41,966 nucleotides of DNA from Isotricha intestinalis. Lineage: Eukaryota; Ciliophora; Litostomatea; Vestibuliferida; Isotrichidae. Shown here piece after piece: positions 9,178 to 18,589 of the stretch. Each line of letters starts with the position of its first letter. The first letter of the stretch is position 1. The notes under the pieces were generated by a model. It ran no database searches and was not told the DNA's origin. It was given only the letters and a program-made list of their open reading frames with translations. Both the position numbers and the translations under genes were made by a program. Where the stretch lies: positions 1 through 41,966 of the forward strand of contig JAJJLU010000454.1 of the NCBI GenBank assembly GCA_023807065.1. Reading direction: 5' to 3'.

Positions 9178-9583
9178 ATGAAAGAATCAATTATATCAAA
9201 TATAAAATCTTCAAAAATCATTAAAAAAAATAAAAGAAGAAAAAGACAATTTACAAAAACAAGTAAAAAAGCAAAATAATAATATAGTCAATCAACATAT
9301 TGGATTATATAATATTTTAAAAGGAGAAATAAAATCAATAGAAGAAGAAATAAATAATATAAAAGAATTAGAAAATCAAAAGGAAAAAGAAACAAATGAA
9401 GAAAATGAAACTTCCAAATTTTCTTCAGATGAAAATGATTTTCCTTTATTAGAGCAATATAATAAACAAATTGAATTTTTATCTGATAATATAGAAAAAA
9501 TAATTATTGAAGTATATAATAATAATTTATCAAAGAAAAAAAAATTAAATTATAGTTCTGAAATACAAAATGTAAAAATATAA
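9178..9583 (+). CDS. Small acidic coiled-coil protein, reading frame broken by one base
   Basis: The ATG at 9178 opens a frame (MKESIISNIKSSKIIKK...) that ends at a TAA at 9277-9279. A second frame, open from 9206 to the TAA at 9581-9583, has no ATG but continues the same composition: KIKEEKDNLQKQVKKQ, then GLYNILKGEIKSIEEE, then FLSDNIEKIIIEVYN. The two overlap at an A8 run at 9223-9230. Removing one A joins them into a single protein of about 134 aa with Leu/Ile heptads. There is no GT between the ATG and the second frame, so an intron cannot explain the switch. It is either a homopolymer sequencing error, a recent frameshift mutation, or +1 ribosomal frameshifting. It ends 38 bases before the next gene. 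Confidence 0.6.
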
Positions 9584-9621
9584 TTATCATAAAATTTTAG
9601 TTTCAAAATTTTTGTTGTTTA

Positions 9622-10698
9622 ATGTCAGAAATTTCAAATTTATATGTATTAAAAGTATTATCAGAAAAGATACAAGATATAATTTTTGATTATAAAAAAA
9701 AAATTTTAAATGATAAAAATATTATTAATTTAGTTAATAATTTAGAAATTGATAAAAAAGAAAAATTAAAAATAAATACAAATTTAAAATTACCTTTTGA
9801 ATTTAATGAAATTAATGAAAACTATAATGATTATGATTTAGGAGTTATTCAAATAATAATAAATAGTTTTATAATAATTAAACAAACTTTAATTGATTCA
9901 ACAAAAGATTTAAATGCGATTTTTAATTTTTCTTTTCAATTTCTAAAAGATAAAAATGGAAATAAAATAAATATAAATTTAGAATTATATCAAAAAGAAC
10001 AATTTAATAATATAATATTAGATGAAACTGTTCTTTCTTTAATTAATAAAGTAAAAAATTTAAAAAATTTAGAAACATTGAATGAATGTATAAATCCTGC
10101 TTTAGGAGAATCAAATAAATTTATAGAAATAATAGAATATAATATTAATAAAAGAAAAGAAGAAGAAAAAAAATTAGTAGTTGAGGTAGAAACTAGAATG
10201 AATTTGGGAGAAATTGTCTCAATAAATGATAATACATATAATAATTTGAATAATAATGGAACAAAAGAAAATACTTTAAACTCAGATAATATTATTTTGA
10301 GAAGAGAAAAAATTGTTTCAAAATTTATAGAAAATATAAAAAGAAAAGAAATTATAAATAATAATAATCATAATTATCTAAATAAAACTTTTTCAACACA
10401 AAAAATAAATTATAATTCAAATGATACTAAAGGAAAAGATAATTATGATTTAGAACAATGGATTAGTTATATTGAAGATGATGATAACAAGAAAAAAAGT
10501 AAAAAAAAAAAAAATAAAAAAAGTAAGAATAAAAATAAAGAAAATAATTTTTCTCAAAATAATGAAATAACTGAAGATGATAAAGAAATTAATTTAATAA
10601 AAAAATCTTTATTAGATAACAGTTGTAATAAATATTCAATTAGGAAATTAAAGCCAAATATAAGTCAAGATTGGATCAAAAAAAATATAGTTGATTAA
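9622..10698 (+). CDS. Unknown protein with Lys-rich linker
   Basis: 358 aa. Residues about 1-190 look folded and mostly helical, with a mixed Leu/Ile pattern (LYVLKVLSEKIQDIIFDYKK at the start, LNECINPALGESNKFIEIIE near 156-175). From about 195 the chain is Asn-rich. Residues about 285-310 form a dense Lys block (KKKSKKKKNKKSKNKNK) that could be a nuclear or nucleic-acid-binding signal. The C-terminus (IRKLKPNISQDWIKKN) is more complex again and may be a short conserved motif. No membrane segment. I do not recognise it. Confidence 0.75.
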   Translation: MSEISNLYVLKVLSEKIQDIIFDYKKKILNDKNIINLVNNLEIDKKEKLKINTNLKLPFEFNEINENYNDYDLGVIQIIINSFIIIKQTLIDSTKDLNAIFNFSFQFLKDKNGNKININLELYQKEQFNNIILDETVLSLINKVKNLKNLETLNECINPALGESNKFIEIIEYNINKRKEEEKKLVVEVETRMNLGEIVSINDNTYNNLNNNGTKENTLNSDNIILRREKIVSKFIENIKRKEIINNNNHNYLNKTFSTQKINYNSNDTKGKDNYDLEQWISYIEDDDNKKKSKKKKNKKSKNKNKENNFSQNNEITEDDKEINLIKKSLLDNSCNKYSIRKLKPNISQDWIKKNIVD

Positions 10699-10788
10699 TT
10701 AAAATTATTATTTTTTCACATAAAAAGTAAAATTTCAAAATATATTAGTTATAAATTTAAAATTTAAATATTTAATAATTTATTTTTT

Positions 10789-11967
10789 ATGTCTAATTTC
10801 CATAGGAAAGATGTAAAACAAATGAGTATTCAAGAATTAGAAGATTATATAAGAAAAAATTCAATTATTAATCAACAAAATTTTAATAATAATTATAATC
10901 TAGAAAATATAAGAATAAATGACAATAATTCACATAATTTTAATTATCAATTACCTGATAGAGATAATAATGAAGAAATTGAAAAATTAATAAAAGAGAA
11001 TCAAGAACTTAAAAATGATTTAAATCAATTATTTTATTTAACTGATCAAAATAAAAATGAACTTGAAATTAAAATTAAAGATTTATCTGAAGAAAATTGT
11101 AGTTTAAAACAACAAATAAATGAGTTAAAAAGTAAAATTTTATTTCAACAAAACATATTATCAAATTCAGAATTAGATAAAAATGAAATATTGAATGAAA
11201 AAAAAATTATGCAAGAAAAATATGAAAAAGAAATATTTGAATTAAATAATCAATTAAATCATTATAAATCAAAAATAAGTTCATTAAATATTGAATATCA
11301 TAGTCTTTTAGAAAATTTTCATCAATTAAAACAAGATTATGCCATTCAAAATATTATAAAAAATAATAATTATGAAGAAAATAAACAATCTACCATTGAA
11401 GAAGTTAGAAATTTAAAAGAATATTTATTAATTAATAATAATAATATTCAAGAAATAAAAAAAAAATTAAACAATATTGAACAAATGACAATTACTGATT
11501 TAAATAAATCTATAAAATCCTTAAAAAAATCAAGTTCTTTAGTTAATAATAAAACATATAGGAATTCTAAATCAAAATTGTTAAAAAAAAATTTAAGTAG
11601 AAATAATAATTTTAAACCTAATCAAAATTTAATTAAAAATAATTATAAAAGTCAAATAAATAAACTCTCTATATCTCCTAAAAATTTTTCTACAAGCTTA
11701 AATAAATTAGAAACTAATTATTCTTCTCAAGTTATAGATGAAGAAATTTTTTCACTTGAAAGAAAAGTTGCTGATTTAAATATTTCTTATCAAAGTTTTT
11801 TAAAAAAATTAACAAAAAATCCAAATGATAGTAATAATGAATGTAATAATTTAAAAAAAAATTTAAAATTTTTACAAGATACAATTTGTGAGAATAATAA
11901 TAAATTAAAAGAATTGAAAAATAAACAAAAGCAAATTTTAATTCGTTCTGCTATGGATATATATTAA
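10789..11967 (+). CDS. Unknown coiled-coil protein
   Basis: 392 aa. A short N-terminal motif (MSIQELEDYIRKNSII) precedes a long coiled coil from about residue 62 to 190 (EEIEKLIKENQELKNDLNQL and following heptads). A basic Ser/Asn-rich linker follows at about 240-310, then a second C-terminal coiled coil (EEIFSLERKVADLNISYQSF). The layout fits a cytoskeletal, basal-body or centrosomal protein, but that is only a guess from composition. No signal peptide or TM. It lies on the same strand 90 bases after its neighbour, with its own A/T-rich leader. Confidence 0.75.
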   Translation: MSNFHRKDVKQMSIQELEDYIRKNSIINQQNFNNNYNLENIRINDNNSHNFNYQLPDRDNNEEIEKLIKENQELKNDLNQLFYLTDQNKNELEIKIKDLSEENCSLKQQINELKSKILFQQNILSNSELDKNEILNEKKIMQEKYEKEIFELNNQLNHYKSKISSLNIEYHSLLENFHQLKQDYAIQNIIKNNNYEENKQSTIEEVRNLKEYLLINNNNIQEIKKKLNNIEQMTITDLNKSIKSLKKSSSLVNNKTYRNSKSKLLKKNLSRNNNFKPNQNLIKNNYKSQINKLSISPKNFSTSLNKLETNYSSQVIDEEIFSLERKVADLNISYQSFLKKLTKNPNDSNNECNNLKKNLKFLQDTICENNNKLKELKNKQKQILIRSAMDIY

Positions 11968-12497
11968 ATTTAGATTTGAATAATTTATTAATTTGATTTT
12001 TAATTTAATATTTTTTATGACTTTCTCTGAGATTTGTATTTTGTTTTATTTTGTTAAATTTTTCTTTTCTGTTTTATGTTATTAGATTTTTAATATTTTT
12101 ATATTCTTTTTTCATCTTTATATCATTTTAACATATTTTATAAAAAAATTTCAAATATGAAATAATCATATAATTCATATATTTTTTTTTATGTTTTCAT
12201 ATTTTATAGATTTTTTAATATTCATACCATATTTTTTTTTTAAATAAATTTAATTTGATGTCATTAGAATTAATATAATTAATTATTATTTCACTTATTA
12301 TTTTAATTTTAATTAATTATATACAAAGGAAATATTCCTTATTACAAAAAATTCTTTTAAATATCTTAATTTCCTAAAAAAAATTTTATAAAAATCTCAA
12401 TTTGAATCAATAACCAATTAATAGTTTAATAATATTAATAATTATATATATAAAATATACCTAAACACCAACATTTAAAGCTACAAATAAAATATAT
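11968..12497. other. spacer between convergent genes
   Basis: This spacer is T-rich in its first half and A-rich in its second, as expected between two convergent 3' ends. No open frame or RNA gene recognised. Confidence 0.4.
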
Positions 12498-13586
12498 TTA
12501 ATGAAAAGGATTGAACAATAGCTCATTATTATTCCAATCAAAAACACATTCTTGATTAAAAATAGCAGCAACAGTCATTGCCAATATTTTATTGTCTATA
12601 TAAAAACTAATTTCAGGATTATTATTAAAAACCCCCATACATACCTTACCTTTTGTTAAAATAGACAATTTATATATTAAAGAATCATATTGATGATCTG
12701 AATAATAATTATCAGCATTTTTTAAATTAGTTTCAAATGCTACTTGATATCCTTTTTTATAGTTTAATATTTCTCCTGTTTTAAAATCATATGTTCCATC
12801 TTTTTTTCCTTTTGTTTCTTTTAATTTTTGTTTACAATTTTTATAATTTTCCTTTTTAATATTTATATCTGAAATATTACTCTTTTCTATTAATAATTGT
12901 ATTTCATTGAATATATTATTTAATTGATTAATAAAATTTTCATGTAATTTTATATTCTTTATATTTTTATTGTTTTCAAATTCATTTATTTTTTCTTCTA
13001 ATTTCTTATTTTTAATTTGTAATTCTTCGATTTTATTTTCTAAATTCTTTTTTGTTCCTTCTAATTCATTATTTTTTTTGTGATAGTTATTTTTTAATTC
13101 CTCAATTTTTTCTTCAAATTCTTTTTTTAAATTGTGAAATATTTTTTTTTCATAAATATTTTCCATTTGATTGAATTCTTGAAGTAATTTTTCAATTTTA
13201 TTGTTTTTTTTAAATAAGTTTTTGTGATTATCACTTTCTATATAATTTATTTCATATAATTTAAAAAATTTTTCCATTAAATTCATCTCTCTTATATAAT
13301 TATCTTTCATTTTTTGTATTTCTTTGTTTTTCTTTTCAATACTTTTTTTTTCATTTTCTAAATTATTTTTTATTTTTCTAATTTTTTTTGAGTATAAATC
13401 ATTTTCTCTATTATCAAAAGTCTCATTTCTTAAATCATCAAATTCTTTTATTCTTTCTATTATTTGATTATTTGCCTTTTCTAAATCATGAAAATTACTT
13501 AATATGGAATGATAAAAGTTCTTATTTAATTTTTTATATTTTTCAAATTCTTTTTCAATTGATTGTTTTCTGTTAAATTCACTCAT
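12498..13586 (-). CDS. Coiled-coil protein with a distinct C-terminal domain
   Basis: 362 aa. Residues about 1-215 are a continuous charged coiled coil. A linker (about 215-255) leads to a compact C-terminal domain of about 105 residues beginning near KKDGTYDFKTGEILNYKKGY and including GYQVAFET, the YYSDHQYDSLIYKLS helix, NNPEISFYID, and a final FDWNNNELLFNP. This domain is different in composition from the rest. It recalls small domains of unknown function in proteins of gut bacteria and their mobile elements (GYQV, PEISF, NQ, WDW signposts), a resemblance I hold from memory and cannot test here. No catalytic motif is evident. It converges on the gene ending at 11967. Confidence 0.75.
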   Translation of the reverse strand: MSEFNRKQSIEKEFEKYKKLNKNFYHSILSNFHDLEKANNQIIERIKEFDDLRNETFDNRENDLYSKKIRKIKNNLENEKKSIEKKNKEIQKMKDNYIREMNLMEKFFKLYEINYIESDNHKNLFKKNNKIEKLLQEFNQMENIYEKKIFHNLKKEFEEKIEELKNNYHKKNNELEGTKKNLENKIEELQIKNKKLEEKINEFENNKNIKNIKLHENFINQLNNIFNEIQLLIEKSNISDINIKKENYKNCKQKLKETKGKKDGTYDFKTGEILNYKKGYQVAFETNLKNADNYYSDHQYDSLIYKLSILTKGKVCMGVFNNNPEISFYIDNKILAMTVAAIFNQECVFDWNNNELLFNPFH

Positions 13587-14155
13587 TTTTCTCTTTTATT
13601 TATCCCCAAATTACACTCTATTAAATAGGGTTTCGATAGAAATTATTTATTTTTTTATCCCTATTTTCAGAACATTTATCCATTAACTTATATAAAGTAT
13701 TTTTTATTTATTTTGAATGATATTTGTTCTTAGGCTAATTTTTTAAATAAAATTAACTTCTATTTAATATATTATATTTAATCTTCATATAGATTTATCT
13801 TTTTTTCTGTAATATTGTGTTTTTGATGTTTTAATTATTTTGAAAAAAAATTATTTTTTTAACCCTATTTTCAAAGTTTTTTTGGAAATAAACAATTTTT
13901 ATTAATTTCCTTTATTTATCAAAGGATATAATTAGATAAGATATTATTTTATTTACTTCACATAATTTATGAGAATAATAGTTGTTTTTAAAATAAATAT
14001 TATAACTTTTTGTTTGTTTTCAACCATAATATAACATTAACATATGCATTTTTTATAAATAAAAAAATATAAAATATATAAAAAAGATTAGAAAAAATAG
14101 ACATAGATAAAACCTTTTTAATTACTTAATGAACCTATGAAAAATAAATCATTAA
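13587..14155. other. spacer between divergent genes; short repeated motif
   Basis: 569 bases between two divergent start codons, probably the promoter region of both. The motif CCCTATTTTCA occurs twice (about 13659 and 13863), each time preceded by T-rich DNA and followed by purines. Two copies of an 11-mer in such A/T-rich DNA may be a regulatory element or chance. No coding frame seen. Confidence 0.35.
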
Positions 14156-14818
14156 ATGGATTTTCAACAAATTCAAATTCAAAGAAAAGATATTCTACAA
14201 TGTCAAAATCAATTTTTCAGTCATAATATAATGTGTAGAATGTTATCAGCAGCAGAAAGTTATTATAATGTCATATTTAATGCAAATTCAAATATTTTTA
14301 AATATTACAGCAATAACATTGAGTCAACAAAATCAATAGAAAAAATAAAAAAACATTTGTTATCTCAAATAGAATTATTTAGAAATTCCTATGAAATTTA
14401 TAAATTAGATTATAATGGATATGATTATCCAGAAAATTTATCACTAAGGAAAATAATATCAATAATTGAAAATTGGAATAATAAATTTAAATTTTCGAAT
14501 AATCCAGATTATAAATATTATGAGACTATTAAATCTATTTTTTCAGATAATAATATAGGAAATAGTATAAGAAATGATATTAAACAATTAAATTATGGAA
14601 AAAATAATAAACCTGGTCAAGTTGCTTATCAATTAATGGCTTCTGTTCCTCAAATTCAAGAACTTGCAAATAAATATGAAAAACAAATTGAGAGAGATGT
14701 TATTAATGGAAATTATTCTTCTAAAGTTCATATTAATGAAAATTATAGTGATAATAAAGATATGATCAATGTAAAAAATAAATTTAATCAAGTTTTAGAT
14801 TATCATAAATATTATTAA
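14156..14818 (+). CDS. Unknown helical protein
   Basis: 220 aa. The sequence is of ordinary complexity: an N-terminal helical part (NIMCRMLSAAESYYNVIFNA near 24-43), a middle segment with aromatic residues (YDYPENLSLRKIISIIENW), and a well-preserved-looking helix (GQVAYQLMASVPQIQELANK near 161-180). No TM, signal peptide or metal-binding cluster. The start is the first ATG of the open frame and the neighbouring CAP/EF-hand gene follows 86 bases later on the same strand. I do not recognise the family. The varied composition suggests a real folded protein. Confidence 0.75.
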   Translation: MDFQQIQIQRKDILQCQNQFFSHNIMCRMLSAAESYYNVIFNANSNIFKYYSNNIESTKSIEKIKKHLLSQIELFRNSYEIYKLDYNGYDYPENLSLRKIISIIENWNNKFKFSNNPDYKYYETIKSIFSDNNIGNSIRNDIKQLNYGKNNKPGQVAYQLMASVPQIQELANKYEKQIERDVINGNYSSKVHINENYSDNKDMINVKNKFNQVLDYHKYY

Positions 14819-14904
14819 ATAATTTATTTTATTATTTTTTTCAGATTCATTAAAAAAATATTAATAAAAAAATAAAATAAAGAATTTAAATTTATTTAAA
14901 AAAA

Positions 14905-15891
14905 ATGAATCCTTTTGAAGAAGTAGTCTTTAAGGAAATTAATAAATTTAGAGAAGAACCTCAATCAATCCAGCAAAAAATAGAAATTTTAAGAAAAGGA
15001 TTATCTCGTCTTCGAGCAAAAGATCCTTTTTTGAATGAAATAGATAATTTTCTTCATGATTTAAAATCTATAAAACCAATGAAAAAATTAGAATATAATG
15101 AATCATTATCATATATAAGCAAAGAACAAGTAGTTAAATTTTCTCAAGATCCATCATATAATAAATATCAAAATGCAAATGATTTAAAAAAAATTTTACC
15201 TAAAATATATCAAGATCAAAATGCTTCTTTATTAGCAGATGATGGAGCAGACATAGCAGAACATGCAGTATCCAAATTTTTATTAAATAAATTAGATTCT
15301 AAAAAATTTGGAAGAACAATGTTAATAAATCCTAATTATTCTCAAATTGGCATAGCACAAATTAATAGTGATGGTGAAAATTATATTATATTAATATTAT
15401 GTGATGAATTTGTTTCAGATGAACCAGAAATAGAATTACCAAAAGATTTAGATGACTCTGAATTAAAAAAAGCTTTTGATCTATTAGATTTTGATGAAAA
15501 TCAAAAATTAAAAATTAAAGAAACTATTCAATTAATGAAAGAAATGAGATTTGATATTGATAATCCTTTCTTATTTAATATTATTGAAGATATGGCTTCA
15601 AGTGAAACTTGTTCTTGGCCTAAATTTAGAGCTATTGCACATATAAGAATGAGTGATAGAAAAAGCATTAAAGGTTTAAAAACTATTTTTGGATTATTTA
15701 TTGATAATAAAGAAAAAAGTACTATTGACTTTGATACTTTTAAAAAAATTGCAACTGAAATTGGAGAAGAGTTTTCTGAAAAAGAATTAAAAGATATTTT
15801 GAAAAGAACTACTGAAAATGGAAATGAAATTACTTTTAAGGATTTCTTAAGATATATGAAAGTTGATGATGAAGAAAATAAAGAAGATTAA
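14905..15891 (+). CDS. CAP (SCP/PR-1-like) domain fused to EF-hand-like domain
   Basis: 328 aa. Residues about 5-172 resemble the CAP superfamily: an N-terminal EVVFKEINKFREEPQSI helix, a central degenerate region (LLADDGADIAEHAVSKFLLN), then GRTMLINPNYSQIGIAQINS and the closing strand YIILILCDEFVS. Most CAP proteins are secreted; this one has no signal peptide. Residues about 180-322 are a calmodulin/centrin-like helical domain with degenerate EF loops (KKAFDLLDFDENQKLKIKET, ITFKDFLRYMKVDD). The predicted location is cytosolic. The fusion could make a CAP module responsive to Ca2+ or to a binding partner, which is inference. The CAP assignment is moderate because the usual His/Glu cavity residues are not obvious. 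Confidence 0.65.
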   Translation: MNPFEEVVFKEINKFREEPQSIQQKIEILRKGLSRLRAKDPFLNEIDNFLHDLKSIKPMKKLEYNESLSYISKEQVVKFSQDPSYNKYQNANDLKKILPKIYQDQNASLLADDGADIAEHAVSKFLLNKLDSKKFGRTMLINPNYSQIGIAQINSDGENYIILILCDEFVSDEPEIELPKDLDDSELKKAFDLLDFDENQKLKIKETIQLMKEMRFDIDNPFLFNIIEDMASSETCSWPKFRAIAHIRMSDRKSIKGLKTIFGLFIDNKEKSTIDFDTFKKIATEIGEEFSEKELKDILKRTTENGNEITFKDFLRYMKVDDEENKED

Positions 15892-16382
15892 TTTTCTTTT
15901 TTTTGTTGTCATTATTTTTTTTAATTTAAGTTTTAAATTAGAATTTAATTTATATTTTAATTAATGAATAGATAAAGTAAATAAAGGAGACAATACTAAA
16001 AAACGATAATAATATAATATTATATTACCAACAAAAAATAGAAAACAATGGATGATAAGAAAGAACAATTATTCAAAAACAACTATAAAAAATTTAGAAT
16101 AATTAAAAATATAATAATCAACATTATATTTGATGAGAAATATTAATATTTAAAATTAGTTCTATAAATAAAAATAATCCTTGTTTATGTTAAAGGAAAA
16201 ATTATTGTATTAATTCTTTAGAGTTTAAATAAGGGAATTCTTAAACAAAATAATTTTCTAAGAAAAAGAAAAATCATGAAATGAAGAAAAAGATTATTTT
16301 TTTATAAACAATCTAAATTTTTCTATAAACATTATTTATAATTTGTTTAAGAGTACAAATTGGAATTTTATTTCAAAATTAA
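15892..16382. other. spacer with no intact gene
   Basis: A/T-rich DNA downstream of the CAP/EF-hand gene. A 32-codon frame at 16048..16146 starts with ATG (MDDKKEQLFKNNYKKF) but is too short and repetitive to support as a gene. It may be the front end of the decayed coiled-coil ORF that follows. Confidence 0.3.
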
Positions 16383-16781
16383 ATGTGATATCAACAAAAA
16401 AATATAATTGATAATGCTATTAATATTAACAATAAAACTTATATTAATATTTTAAATAAACAAATTGAAAGATTGTAAAAGGAAAAAAATTTAATCGAAA
16501 AATTAAATCAATGATTACAAGAATTATTTCCAATGAAAAAAAATTTTGAATCTAATAAAATAATTAAGGAATTACTAAATGAATTAAATAAAAAAACTAA
16601 TTTTGAAGGAGTTAATGTAAATGTTTAAAATAATTTCAAAATGAAAATAACGAAAAAAAAAGTCAAATTATTTGATTCAATTAAAAAATGAAAATATACT
16701 TTTACAATCTCAAAGAAATTTGTGGAAATTAATTGTAATCAATCTTTACCTAGAAGTTTGAATAATACTCTTTTAAAATAA
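16383..16781 (+). pseudogene. Decayed coiled-coil ORF with several in-frame stops
   Basis: One frame from the ATG at 16383 to the TAA at 16779-16781 reads like a coiled-coil protein (NILNKQIERL, KEKNLIEKLNQ, IIKELLNELNKKTNFEGVNV, then NQSLPRSLNNTLLK). It is interrupted by TGA at 16386, TAA at 16476, TGA at 16512, TAA at 16626 and TGA at 16689. Composition and heptads on both sides of the stops agree, so this looks like a gene that has lost function rather than random DNA. Intact genes nearby use TAA as a true stop, so reassignment does not rescue it. Which functional gene it came from is unknown. Confidence 0.45.
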
Positions 16782-16891
16782 AAACAATTTGTTTAAATAA
16801 ATTTATTTAAAACTTTTTTTATTTTTTTCAATTTACATTCATTCAATAAAAATACAATCAACATCATAAACATTTGAAAATTGAATTTTAA

Positions 16892-18208
16892 TTACACACT
16901 AATTATATCTTTATTTTTTTTTTGCAAAAATTTTTCATATTTCGGAGAATATTTTTTTTTATTTGGTTTTTTCTTACATAAAGTTTCAGCTATATTCCAA
17001 AGACATAATATTAACGATAAACCAAATACAAACATTATAATTAATCCAAAAGGATTATTATTAGTTCCTTTGACTTTAATATTTTTTGAATATAATCTCA
17101 TTACTTTTTTATCTTTATCCAAAAATATTGTATATCTTTTTAAAAAAATATCCCCAACAATAAAATACTGTAAATTAGGTTTTGAAATGATTGCAAATAT
17201 AAGTTTATCATTTTGATAAGGTAAAAATAATTTACTTAAGTTTATTTGAAATTTTTCTCCTGAATTTAAATGAATGACTAAATCATCTAATTTTGTATTT
17301 AAAATATGTTCCGAACAAACAATCCAATCACTTTGTAAATCTTCTTTATATTTAATTTTACAAATTGAATTTTTAAAATAAGAACTGAAAGTAACATTAC
17401 TTATATTAAAAAAAGTATATTTTGGAACAATAATAAAAGAAGTACCAAAATTTAAAACTAATCTTTTATTTATTTCAATATTACATTTTACTTTAGGATA
17501 ATTAGAACTATATAAAGTAGAAGTAACATCAATTTTATTAATAAAACTTCCAGAAGTAACAATAGAATAACCAATAGAAGGGATTTTTAAATGTTTTTGT
17601 TCTCCATAAACATCATAAGAATCTCCTAATATTATTTTACCATTTGTTTCATTATTAAATTTAATAGAAATTACTTTTCCTGAAATTATATCATTCTCAT
17701 ATAATTGGTCAATAAAAGAGTCATTTGAATTTTTAGTATATAATAAATCTTCATTTCCTAAACCTAATTCACCTTTCCCTATTAAAGAACAATTAGAATT
17801 ATCTGTTATATAAAATTTAATTATTGTATTATCATTATGTTCAGTATCAATAACATCTTTAACATAATTTCCTTTTGTAATATGTTTTGAAGTTGAAATT
17901 AATTTTGTTGTATCTAATTTTTTTATACTTGTTGATAAATTTGGATAATAAATAGGATTTGAATTATTATTAGTACATAACCAAGTATTATATGAATTAA
18001 AGGATAATTTTAAATTAAAACATTGATTTGGAAGTCCTAAGCATAAATAAGTTGTTAATTCATGTTCATAATAATGAGAAAATATTTTTTCTTTACTTTT
18101 TTCTAATGGAACAGGTTGGATTTGGAAATCTATTTTAAAATTAAAATATTGACTTTTTATTTTTGTTATTAACATTATATGAAAGATTATTAGAAAATAT
18201 GATGACAT
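16892..18208 (-). CDS. Pepsin-fold type I membrane protein, catalytic Asp lost
   Basis: 438 aa. Signal peptide at about 1-19 (LIIFHIMLITKIKS), lumenal A1 peptidase-like domain, membrane helix near 387-406 and a basic cytosolic tail. The fold is easy to follow: YLCLGLPNQCFNLKLSF then NTWLCTNN (where DTGSS would sit the sequence is FNSYNTWL), YYPNLSTS, GKGELGLGNED, SIKFNNETNGKIILGD, and the closing FIVGDIFLKRYTIFLDKDKK. The second active-site loop reads VLNFGTSFIIVPKYTF, so DTGTS has become NFGTS. Both catalytic aspartates are therefore replaced and it should not be an active peptidase. It may act as a binding or scaffold protein in the secretory system. It is the better preserved of two such proteins here (compare 4190..5326). 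Confidence 0.8.
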   Translation of the reverse strand: MSSYFLIIFHIMLITKIKSQYFNFKIDFQIQPVPLEKSKEKIFSHYYEHELTTYLCLGLPNQCFNLKLSFNSYNTWLCTNNNSNPIYYPNLSTSIKKLDTTKLISTSKHITKGNYVKDVIDTEHNDNTIIKFYITDNSNCSLIGKGELGLGNEDLLYTKNSNDSFIDQLYENDIISGKVISIKFNNETNGKIILGDSYDVYGEQKHLKIPSIGYSIVTSGSFINKIDVTSTLYSSNYPKVKCNIEINKRLVLNFGTSFIIVPKYTFFNISNVTFSSYFKNSICKIKYKEDLQSDWIVCSEHILNTKLDDLVIHLNSGEKFQINLSKLFLPYQNDKLIFAIISKPNLQYFIVGDIFLKRYTIFLDKDKKVMRLYSKNIKVKGTNNNPFGLIIMFVFGLSLILCLWNIAETLCKKKPNKKKYSPKYEKFLQKKNKDIISV

Positions 18209-18589
18209 TAAAATATTTTTTTATTTAATTTTGAAATTATGAAAATAAAAAATGAAAATCATAATATTAAAATTAAATATAAAAAGAAAATAAAAAATAG
18301 TAAAATTTTGTTTCTCCCAATTAAACCATATTTATAACAAATAATATATATATTTAGATAATAAAAGGTGAAATCTAATTTTTAATTCTCACTATTTCAC
18401 AAAATTAAACAACTAATTTGTTTTTTTATTACAAAAGGTTAAATCTTATATATACCAACTTACAACTCAAAAAAACTAATAATTTTTTGATTAAATATAG
18501 CATAAATTTATTCATAAACTACCTTAAATCAATTATAAAAATTAATAATTGATTAATTTATAACATTATTAAAATCTCCTATTCTCCTT
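18209..18589. other. spacer, no gene seen
   Basis: A/T-rich spacer between two minus-strand genes. It contains two similar 15-mers, AAAAGGTGAAATCTA near 18364 and AAAAGGTTAAATCTT near 18433. Nothing else stands out. Confidence 0.35.

Noticed and set aside
16881..17216. 111-aa plus-strand frame rich in Phe/Leu
   Set aside because: It is antisense to the 3' part of the pepsin-fold gene, which has signal peptide, fold motifs and TM. The plus frame is a composition shadow.
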